Below are positions 1-5,626 of a DNA stretch of 6,511 nucleotides, piece by piece. Location of the stretch: positions 1 through 6,511 of the forward strand of contig MGTA01000006.1 in the NCBI GenBank assembly GCA_001799225.1, given 5' to 3'. The notes under the pieces were generated by a model, which worked only from the letters and a program-made list of their open reading frames with translations, had not been told where the DNA came from and did no database searches. The position numbers were made by a program, and so were the translations under genes. Source of the stretch: Deltaproteobacteria bacterium RIFOXYD12_FULL_50_9 (GTDB taxonomy: Bacteria > Desulfobacterota > Desulfobulbia > Desulfobulbales > CALZHT01). Each line of letters begins with the position of its first letter. Positions within the stretch are counted from its first letter, which is position 1.

Positions 1-1829
1 AGCATTTTCGGGCGGTTACGCTTGACCAGGGAAGGCAGTACGGAACCGGTCGTCTGAGCGGTTTTTTTCTTGTCGGTTTTGCCGATATTGAGCACCTGGT
101 TGTCGCGGCAGCCGTCGCGGTAAATGGTCAGGCCTTTACAGCCGGAGTGGTAGGCGAGGAGAAAGGCCGCCTCAACATCCTGACGGCTGGCATCATGGGG
201 AAAGTTAATGGTTTTGCTGACCGCATTGTTAGTGTGTTTCTGAAAAGCGGTCTGGATGTCGATATGGTTCTTGGGGCTGATATCATGGGCGGTCTCGAAG
301 ATCCGGCGATAGTTTGCCGGGATCTCCTCAAGGCCCTGCAGGCTGCCGCGATGGGCGATTTTTTTCACCAACTCCGTAGAGAAAAACTCCTTCTCCTTGG
401 CGATTTTTTGAAAGAGCGGATTGATTTCAAACAGCTCATCGTTGTCCATGACCCTTCTGACAAAGGCAACGGCAAACAAGGGCTCTACGCCACTTGAACA
501 ACCGGCCAGAATGCTGATGGTCCCGGTCGGCGCGATGGTGGTGCGGGTAGCGTTACGCACCGGCTGCTTGGGGTCTTTTTGCCCGTAAATTGATTTGGCA
601 AAGTTGGGAAAGGCGCCGCGGGTCTCGCCGAGCCGGCATGATTTGGCAAAGGCCTGCTCATCGATAAAGCGCATAACCTCTTCGGCAACCATGGTAGCCT
701 CGGATGAGGAGTAGGGGTGGCCCAGCTGGATCAGCAGATCGGCAAACCCCATGACACCCAGGCCGATTTTACGGTTCTGCTTGGTGACGGTTTCGATTTC
801 CGGCAGGGGATAGCGATTGATGTCAACGACGTTGTCGAGAAAATGGACGGCCAGGTCAACGGTACGGCCGAGTTTGTCATAGTCGATCTGGCCGTCGTTG
901 ACCATATTGGCCAGGTTGATCGACCCCAGGTTGCATGATTCATAGGGCAGCAAGGGCTGTTCGCCGCAGGGGTTGGTGCTTTCGATCATGCCGGCCTGCG
1001 GAGTCGGGTTGTAGGCATTGATCCGGTCGATAAAGACAATGCCCGGCTCTCCGGAAGACCAGGCCTGTTTGACAATCTGCCGGAATAGTTTGCTGGCATC
1101 CTGTTTGGCGACCATCTGGCCGTTACGCGGGTTGATCAGATCATACTCACTGTCTGCTGCCAGGGCAGCCATGAATTCGTCTGTAATCGCTACGGACAAA
1201 TTGAAGTTCTGCAGAATGGAGTGGTCGGCCTTAGCCTTGATGAAATCCATGATATCCGGGTGATCGACCCGCATGATCCCCATGTTGGCACCGCGCCGGG
1301 TGCCGCCCTGTTTGATGGTTTCTGTGGCAACATCGAAGACCTGCATGAAGGAGAGCGGACCGCTGGATACTCCTTTTGTCGAGTGAACCACATCGTTTTT
1401 CGGCCGGATGCGCGAAAAGGAGAACCCTGTGCCGCCGCCGCTTTGATGGATAAGCGCTGTCTGCTTGACCGCCTCAAAAATTGAATCCATAGTATCTTCA
1501 ATAGGCAGGACAAAGCAGGCGGAGAGCTGGCCGAGCTCCCGGCCGGCGTTCATCATGGTCGGTGAGTTCGGTAGAAAATCAAAATTGGCCAGCATTTCGT
1601 AAAACTGCAGGCTCAACGCTTCGACATCGGCCTTTTTGTTGTAATGCAGCTCGCCGGCCGCAATAGTGGTGGCCACCCGCCACAGCATATTGATCGGCTC
1701 TTCAATCACCTTGCTGTTCTCATCTTTCATCAGGTAGCGCCGCTCCAGAACCGTCAGGGCATTGCTGGTAAATTCCGGGACCTTAAGACCCGCCGGAATT
1801 GGTAACAGATTTTTCTCTCTTTTTGTCAC
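1..1829 (-). CDS. nrdJ: Adenosylcobalamin-dependent (class II) ribonucleotide reductase, C-terminus outside window
   Basis: Reduces ribonucleotides to deoxyribonucleotides in the cytoplasm, using a B12-derived thiyl radical. The frame is open from the start to the window edge (609 codons, no internal stop). Counting from the GTG at 1829, C105 in LSACFVLP is the expected substrate-reducing cysteine, N286-P-C288-G-E290 is the NxCxE active-site motif (radical cysteine C288), SCNLGSINL follows it, and P434-TGTIS is the phosphate-binding turn. HQSGGGTGFSFS and KQGGTRRGANMG are typical of the family. The C-terminal cysteine pair that re-reduces the active site would lie beyond the window. I chose GTG because CAGGAG lies 9 bases upstream; an in-frame ATG at 1895 would add 22 residues but has no clear ribosome-binding site. 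No NrdA/NrdB partner is needed by this class, so the enzyme works with or without oxygen. Family assignment is firm; the start is less so. Confidence 0.95.
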   Translation of the reverse strand, partial: MTKREKNLLPIPAGLKVPEFTSNALTVLERRYLMKDENSKVIEEPINMLWRVATTIAAGELHYNKKADVEALSLQFYEMLANFDFLPNSPTMMNAGRELGQLSACFVLPIEDTMDSIFEAVKQTALIHQSGGGTGFSFSRIRPKNDVVHSTKGVSSGPLSFMQVFDVATETIKQGGTRRGANMGIMRVDHPDIMDFIKAKADHSILQNFNLSVAITDEFMAALAADSEYDLINPRNGQMVAKQDASKLFRQIVKQAWSSGEPGIVFIDRINAYNPTPQAGMIESTNPCGEQPLLPYESCNLGSINLANMVNDGQIDYDKLGRTVDLAVHFLDNVVDINRYPLPEIETVTKQNRKIGLGVMGFADLLIQLGHPYSSSEATMVAEEVMRFIDEQAFAKSCRLGETRGAFPNFAKSIYGQKDPKQPVRNATRTTIAPTGTISILAGCSSGVEPLFAVAFVRRVMDNDELFEINPLFQKIAKEKEFFSTELVKKIAHRGSLQGLEEIPANYRRIFETAHDISPKNHIDIQTAFQKHTNNAVSKTINFPHDASRQDVEAAFLLAYHSGCKGLTIYRDGCRDNQVLNIGKTDKKKTAQTTGSVLPSLVKRNRPKM

Positions 1830-1925
1830 TATTGCACTCTCCTGATGTGAATTTTTTGCCGTCCGGCCAGCTGTAGAAATAAAATCGTCGCCCATAGCGT
1901 TTGAGGACGTTTAGACCTAAAAACA

Positions 1926-1971
1926 ACACGATATTGTATGATGTGTCTATACAGTACACAATATACAGTTA
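1926..1971 (-). promoter_or_regulatory. Pair of NrdR-box-like operators over the nrdJ promoter
   Basis: Two sequences of the NrdR-box type, remembered as a 16-base palindrome close to ACACWATATATWGTGT. The plus-strand copy at 1956-1971 is ACACAATATACAGTTA (13 of 16 matches) and overlaps the -35 element. The copy at 1926-1941 is ACACGATATTGTATGA (11 of 16) and overlaps the -10 element. They start 30 bases apart, about three helical turns, close to the usual 31-32. NrdR is a zinc-finger/ATP-cone repressor of ribonucleotide reductase genes, so this arrangement predicts promoter occlusion when dATP is high. The nrdR gene itself is not in the window. Confidence 0.72.
1933..1961 (-). promoter_or_regulatory. 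Sigma-70-type promoter of nrdJ
   Basis: Read on the minus strand: TTGTGT (-35, 1961-1956), a spacer of exactly 17 bases, then TACAAT (-10, 1938-1933; 5 of 6 matches to consensus). Transcription would start near 1926, leaving an untranslated leader of about 95 bases before the GTG start, or about 30 bases before the alternative ATG. Both elements are covered by NrdR-like boxes. Confidence 0.7.
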
Positions 1972-2105
1972 TCCTATTTATCGCCTTAATGCAAAGTTGT
2001 CGAGAAGAAAATGGTAGGAGGGGTGATATTTCATTTCCAGATCAGCTGGAAGAAGCCGGTTCAATCTTCAGTCGGTTCGTCTTTTAATAATTATCGTGGC
2101 GTCAT

Positions 2106-2140
2106 AAAAAAAAGGGGCTACGGAAACACCGTAACCCCTT
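2106..2140 (-). terminator. Rho-independent terminator of tRNA-Pro
   Basis: On the minus strand, AAGGGG-T-TACGG, a five-base loop, then CCGTA-G-CCCC run directly into eight T residues. The stem has one mismatch (2118/2134). It starts about 10 bases after the tRNA-Pro CCA end. A T8 run also follows the stem on the plus strand, so it could work in both directions, but no plus-strand gene needs it. Confidence 0.8.
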
Positions 2141-2149
2141 GATTTTTTT

Positions 2150-2227
<78 letters not shown>

Positions 2228-2254
2228 ACGGCGCAATATCAATGAAGGGTTTCA

Positions 2255-2283
2255 TCAATACATTTTAAGCAGGTTTCAGTCAA
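2255..2283 (-). promoter_or_regulatory. Probable promoter of tRNA-Pro
   Basis: Minus strand TTGACT (2283-2278), a 17-base spacer, then TATTGA (2260-2255). The -35 is strong (5 of 6) and the -10 weak (3 of 6). The predicted start, near 2248, lies about 20 bases before the mature tRNA. Confidence 0.45.
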
Positions 2284-2338
2284 GAAAAAAGGTTGAAACC
2301 AATTGGATAATACCTTATGATTGCCAGCGCTAAAAGCG

Positions 2339-2367
2339 TTGACGAAGCATGTTTTTTGTACTATAGA
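2339..2367 (+). promoter_or_regulatory. Probable promoter of tRNA-Asn
   Basis: TTGACG (2339-2344), a 17-base spacer, then TATAGA (2362-2367), just upstream of the tRNA at 2385. The -35 matches 5 of 6 and the -10 matches 4 of 6 consensus bases. Spacing and position suit a stable-RNA promoter. Confidence 0.55.
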
Positions 2368-2384
2368 ACCTGTCACATTACCGA

Positions 2385-2460
2385 TCCCCAGTAGCTCAGT
2401 CGGTAGAGCGGGTGGCTGTTAACCACCATGTCCGCGGTTCGAGTCCGTGCTGGGGAGCCA
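2385..2460 (+). tRNA. tRNA-Asn (anticodon GTT)
   Basis: A complete 76-base cloverleaf with encoded CCA. The acceptor stem TCCCCAG/CTGGGGA pairs fully, the anticodon arm is GTGG-CTGTTAA-CCAC with GTT in the loop, and the T loop is TTCGAGT. The sequence just downstream is accessory in character (antitoxin, toxin fragment, scars), so this tRNA may have served as an integration site. No second copy of its 3' end is visible in the window. Confidence 0.97.
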
Positions 2461-2470
2461 AAGTGTACTC

Positions 2471-2506
2471 AGGCCGTTTTTCTCACGAGAAACGGCCTTT
2501 TCTTTT
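2471..2506 (+). terminator. Rho-independent terminator of tRNA-Asn
   Basis: AGGCCGTTT pairs with AAACGGCCT around a short loop that may pair further (CTC/GAG), followed by the T-rich tract TTTCTTTTC. It lies 10 bases after the tRNA. Confidence 0.85.
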
Positions 2507-2613
2507 CGGACAGCAAGGTTGTTTTCAACAAGAATATCGGATGGTTGCCTGTAGGTGGGAATGACGGCGCCATCCTTCCAAATCGAGTTCGATAGTAGAA
2601 AATTAAGACAGGC

Positions 2614-2829
2614 CTATTCGTTTCGGTCAAGCTTATCAAGAAGTGCCAATCCTTCTTTCGGCGATCCTTTCATCGCCCGGATTTTAAACCGGGTAAAGGT
2701 GTCAAATTCGGAAAGCGCCACAGTGGACAATTCCTCAATGAGTTTATTGACACTTATCCCTTGTTGCTTGGCCAGGATTTTCAATCTGTTATGTTTCTCT
2801 TCCGGCATACGGATCGTTAATGTTGACAT
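2614..2829 (-). CDS. Ribbon-helix-helix (Arc/CopG/HicB-type) antitoxin, 71 aa
   Basis: A small DNA-binding antitoxin expected to neutralise a PIN-domain toxin and repress its own operon. The N-terminal STLTIRMPEEKHNRLKIL supplies the beta strand and first helix of the RHH fold, and GISVNKLIEEL (about residues 24-34) forms the second helix. The C-terminal half, with GLALLDKLDR, is the part expected to bind toxin. The ATG is well supported: AGGAGGT lies 8 bases upstream. The stop of the toxin fragment is 13 bases before the ATG, so the order was toxin first, antitoxin second. With the toxin truncated, this is probably an orphan antitoxin. The family is recognised by sequence pattern; the exact subfamily is not. 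Confidence 0.85.
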   Translation of the reverse strand: MSTLTIRMPEEKHNRLKILAKQQGISVNKLIEELSTVALSEFDTFTRFKIRAMKGSPKEGLALLDKLDRNE

Positions 2830-2842
2830 CGTTTGACCTCCT

Positions 2843-2956
2843 CTAAAAATTCTCCGGTGATTGTACCTTCAACCCAGGAAATTGCAGGTCAGCACCGTTA
2901 AAATCTCTTTTGTTCTTTGTTACAAGGCAATCTGCTCCGCCGGCAAAGAAGGAGGG
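2843..2956 (-). pseudogene. C-terminal fragment of a PIN-domain toxin
   Basis: An open frame of 37 codons without a start, ending in TAG 13 bases before the antitoxin ATG. It contains GGADCLVTKNKRDF followed by LQFPGLKV and SPENF, which matches the last third of PIN-family toxins (typically a GAD-x-LVT-G-D/N-x-x-D/H-F block, then FPG-LK-I/V, then P-EEF). PIN toxins are Mg-dependent ribonucleases of about 130-140 residues, so roughly 100 N-terminal residues, including the first catalytic aspartate, are gone. The homology stops near 2950, close to a GGGTCAG sequence (2954-2960) that recurs at 4163-4169. The fragment cannot be an active nuclease. Confidence 0.75.
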
Positions 2957-3759
2957 TCAGAAGCAACTGGGCGACATTGACGGAAAAGGATACTAGGAAG
3001 AGTAGAGCCGCGCATTCGATTACGTTCATGTCGTTATCCACGAAATAAAAGAAGACAGGCGGCTGGGGGGGCGCTCACTTCCCCCATAGGGTCGGAGGTG
3101 ATACCTCCCGTCCAGATGGCCAGAGCGTTTCCATCTTTCAGCCGCTTTGTTAAAATATACGGGTTTCTAAAAAGGTGGTCAAGCCGAAGCATGGCAAGCC
3201 TGTCGGAATAGAAAGCACACTCAGGCGTTCTAACCCTCAAAAAATCGCGATCTCTTGACTTTCCTTGCACTCCGGCCTAATTTTGAGGTGGCGACAACCG
3301 GAAACCGGTAGCGCGTGCCTCACGGTTCGCGGATGGAGGGACAGCCAGCCTCCAGTTCGTCATCTATATCACCCATTGCGAGAAGCCCGCCTCATGAGGT
3401 CGTGACCCAAACCGATTTTAGGATCTAAAGGGGCTTATCAATAAAAATAGCCAAACAAGAACAACATCCCAGATGCACCGCTGCAGAAACCTACTCGAGT
3501 AAAAGTGGTACATTGAGCCTTCAGTCATAGGAAGATTTTTCTCTCTCTGTTACTCCAGAATCATTCCATCCGGAAATTTTATCTTTAAAAACAGCACATT
3601 AGCGACAGCATGATATTGGCGCAAATTTTGCTTGAAAATAAGATAACGGACATTGATGCCCAATGAACTAACTCTCATGGAAGGGTCTTTTCTCTGGTGC
3701 CGGCCGCCGTCTTGCCAGTATTTGCAACGAATTGGTATGCAGGCACCAGGTAACGGTAG
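2957..3759. other. Long stretch without a convincing gene; scarred and hairpin-rich
   Basis: No frame here has both a credible start and recognisable sequence. A 78-codon minus-strand frame (3034-3270) starts with GTG inside a repeated sequence, and a 42-codon minus-strand frame (3550-3678) has no ribosome-binding site. The left half is G-rich and contains several perfect hairpins: GGAGGT/ACCTCC (3093-3107), ACCGG/CCGGT (3297-3309), TGGAGG/CCTCCA (3334-3354). The right half (about 3420-3670) is AT-rich with nothing recognisable. It is best read as debris of past insertions between the toxin fragment and the orphan frame to its right. Confidence 0.6.
3248..3266 (+). repeat. 19-bp direct repeat, copy 1
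   Basis: The 19 bases starting CGATCTCTTGACTTTCC are identical to those at 4193-4211. The two copies share orientation and lie 945 bases apart, framing the gene-poor segment and the orphan frame at 3817. Confidence 0.8.
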
Positions 3760-3816
3760 CTTGAGACAGGTAGGCAGGCCTTAACACCAACAAACGAGTC
3801 CATTAGAAAGAAACAA

Positions 3817-4146
3817 TTGCAGCAACTGACATTTATTAAGAGGTTTGCCGAAAGCTTACCTCCTTCCCGCAAACAGGCTCAATTGTTGAATGATATTCTT
3901 GATATTCTTCATGGGGAAGGAAGGTTGGAAAATACTGTTGGTGAATTTTATAATCAGAAACTTCTGCTTACCGATCAAAATTCAGTTGCTGAAGTTGGCA
4001 GGAGAATAATACTGGATCAGTATTTCGAGAAAGAATCCTGCCAATTCTGTTCAAGGGGAGTTGTGATAACCTCCGATGGCCAGGAGATTGGTTTTGCCGA
4101 CCATGGCTCCATTGAAAAAACAAATAGTATTAGCAAAAAGGCTTAA
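3817..4146 (+). CDS. Hypothetical protein, 109 aa, TTG start or 5'-truncated
   Basis: Not recognised. The frame is open from 3760 (after a TAG) to the TAA at 4144-4146 and contains no ATG near its beginning; TTG at 3817 is the best available start, with only a weak AGAAAG upstream. The predicted protein is soluble. A helical, hydrophilic N-terminal half (residues 1-35, rich in L, Q and R) is followed by a stretch with C75-x-x-C78, which could bind metal or form a disulphide, and a strand-like GVVITSDGQEIGF. Base composition is more AT-rich than the flanking genes, suggesting a foreign origin. The natural-looking protein composition suggests it is or was coding, possibly the end of a longer gene that lost its start. 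Confidence 0.4.
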   Translation: MQQLTFIKRFAESLPPSRKQAQLLNDILDILHGEGRLENTVGEFYNQKLLLTDQNSVAEVGRRIILDQYFEKESCQFCSRGVVITSDGQEIGFADHGSIEKTNSISKKA

Positions 4147-4274
4147 GGTGAAATAGGAAAATGGGTCAGAGGGGATCAAAGGGGTCGGATTTCGATCTCT
4201 TGACTTTCCTTTCGCGTTCCGCCCAGATGGCAACAGCGGAATATGCTCTGATCAGTTTTCACATATTTGCCGAC
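4147..4274. other. Short intergenic scar with repeated G-rich motif
   Basis: Contains GGGTCAG (4163-4169, also at 2954-2960), then GGGTCGGA (also near 3089), then the second 19-bp repeat, then CCGCCCAGATGGC (compare CCGTCCAGATGGC near 3108). The same short motifs occur in a different order on the left side of the gene-poor region, as if one mobile or repeated element had been rearranged. No gene seen. Confidence 0.45.
4193..4211 (+). repeat. 19-bp direct repeat, copy 2
   Basis: Identical to 3248-3266 over 19 bases, in the same orientation. It lies about 60 bases downstream of the stop of the 27-codon frame that follows the helical-repeat gene, close to where that operon appears to break off. 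Confidence 0.8.
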
Positions 4275-4358
4275 TCAATGGTCTGCACTTGCAGTGACTA
4301 TGGAGAGCAAACAACGCTCCCACGCTTCAAGCGCCTGCTGGCATGTGGATCTGTTCAT
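4275..4358 (-). CDS. 27-codon frame coupled by ATGA, possibly the start of a truncated gene
   Basis: Its ATG overlaps the TGA stop of the 422-codon gene (ATGA), the usual arrangement for translational coupling. The peptide begins MNRSTCQQALEAWERC and continues with a plausible helical composition to the TGA at 4275-4277. It is too short for a domain and matches nothing I recognise. It could be a genuine small protein, a chance frame, or the first 27 codons of a downstream operon gene lost when the adjacent repeated sequence (4163-4211) arrived. The coupling and protein-like composition make the last reading attractive, but this is inference. Confidence 0.3.
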   Translation of the reverse strand: MNRSTCQQALEAWERCLLSIVTASADH

Positions 4359-5623
4359 TTGACTAACATCCCGAGTTCGGAGCTGAGAATCGTGCTGACC
4401 ATCCTGATCGGGGGTGGATCACTTGCCACAACGGCTCGGATACGTTCCCGGGCGTTACCCTCGCAGCCGGCATTGCGGGCGGCCTCCATGGTGAATTGAT
4501 AGGCCTCTCGTACATCAAAGCCGGTGATTTCGTAGCCGTAGCCCGCCGCCAGCCAGCGAAGGGCTGTTACCCCGGCCTCGACGGCGAAACGTGGTTCGCG
4601 GCTCTTCATGTCCCGCGCCGCTCTGATCAATGTCTTTGGATCGCATGGCGTCCGGTTCGCCAGTTCGATGGCCTCGCTGTAGAGTCCTGCCGATTTTGCC
4701 GCTGCAAACCACTTGCCTTCATTCCCAGGGGATTTGGCCACTAAGTCGGCGAGAATATCGCGTGACGTTTTTTGAGGGTACTTCTTGGCAATGGCACGGA
4801 AGGTTGCCAGATATGTAGTTTTCTGGTTGGCCGTAATGGCATAGCGGCGATAAGCCTCATCCGCCATCCCGCTATCAAGCAGAATTTGTTCACAGGCGGC
4901 GGCTATCGCGGCCACCGGCTCATTAATCCCTCGTGACTCCTCGGCGTAGCGTAGGGCCTCGGCCTGTTTGCCCATGGCGATCAGGGCCTTGACGCCCCAC
5001 TGCCGATACGACCAGAATTTGTATGGGGCGAGGTCAAGGAGGGAAAAAACTTCAGGGTAGCGGCCAGCGGCACAGAGGGCGCTCAAGCAGGCGGATGTCC
5101 CCTTGAAATAACCGCCTCCAGCTCTCCTGTCCTGTGACCAGCTGTGCCGAAGCGGGATGATTAACTCATCGCCCCAGTGTGATGCCATCTCCTGGGTACG
5201 GCATAACACACCCCAATACTCGGGCAGAATTTCGATGTAAGGGATGGCATCCTCTTCCACAGCCTTCCACAGCCGATCAAGCCAGCTGCTACGGGTTGTT
5301 TCATCGGACGGTGCTTGGGCGATGATCGGCACCAAGGTCTCGATGGCATTGTTGACCGCCGAGCCGATGGCCCCGGATGAGCTGTCCACCTGTTCCAGTG
5401 CTGGAGACAATTTCTCAAGCAGCAGGATCGCACCCTCGGCTCCCAGTATCATATCCTGTCGGGCAGCAGCCTTGATCTCCGACACCGCTTCTTTTACCCG
5501 TTCGATAGCAGGCTGAGAGCGCCAGCCAAAGGCGTGATACCGGAAGCGGGCGGCGAAGGTCCATTTATGTTTTGGTGCTTTGGTCATATGTGGATCTTTT
5601 TTCTCCTGCATGGGTTTATCCAT
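4355..5623 (-). CDS. Uncharacterised helical-repeat (TPR-like) protein, 422 aa
   Basis: Function unknown; I cannot name a family with certainty. The N-terminus is basic and aromatic (KHKWTFAARFRYHAFGWRS, residues 18-36). The rest looks wholly alpha-helical, with no signal peptide or membrane segment. Residues 204-340 show helix-turn-helix pairs of TPR/SEL1 type: WGVKALIAMGKQAEALRYAEE (209-229, alanines at turn positions), ACEQILLDSGMADEAYRRYA (243-262), KWFAAAKSAGLYSEAIELA (304-322). Such scaffolds usually bind proteins. The ATG at 5623 is 3 bases after the nuclease stop and has AAGGA about 10 bases upstream; M13 (5587) is an alternative start. Its place behind a methyltransferase and a nuclease suggests an accessory part of the same module. 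Confidence 0.8.
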   Translation of the reverse strand: MDKPMQEKKDPHMTKAPKHKWTFAARFRYHAFGWRSQPAIERVKEAVSEIKAAARQDMILGAEGAILLLEKLSPALEQVDSSSGAIGSAVNNAIETLVPIIAQAPSDETTRSSWLDRLWKAVEEDAIPYIEILPEYWGVLCRTQEMASHWGDELIIPLRHSWSQDRRAGGGYFKGTSACLSALCAAGRYPEVFSLLDLAPYKFWSYRQWGVKALIAMGKQAEALRYAEESRGINEPVAAIAAACEQILLDSGMADEAYRRYAITANQKTTYLATFRAIAKKYPQKTSRDILADLVAKSPGNEGKWFAAAKSAGLYSEAIELANRTPCDPKTLIRAARDMKSREPRFAVEAGVTALRWLAAGYGYEITGFDVREAYQFTMEAARNAGCEGNARERIRAVVASDPPPIRMVSTILSSELGMLVK

Positions 5624-5626
5624 TAT

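Noticed and set aside
147..1484. Plus- and minus-strand frames of 60-116 codons across 128-1513
   Set aside because: All lie in other frames of nrdJ, whose own frame is open throughout and carries family motifs.
3034..3270. 78-codon minus-strand frame
   Set aside because: Its GTG start lies inside the repeated 19-bp sequence, it has no ribosome-binding site, and its product resembles nothing known to me.
3290..3360. Possible group II intron domain V or retron RNA
   Set aside because: The CACGGTTCG segment recalls domain V, but the expected pairing 5' half (AGCCGTG-like) and a reverse transcriptase are missing.
3550..3678. 42-codon minus-strand frame beginning MRVSSLGINV
   Set aside because: No ribosome-binding site before the ATG and no recognisable domain; too short to claim.
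4161..4499. 112-codon plus-strand frame
   Set aside because: Starts within the repeat scar and overlaps the antisense strand of the helical-repeat gene; its composition is that of a shadow frame.
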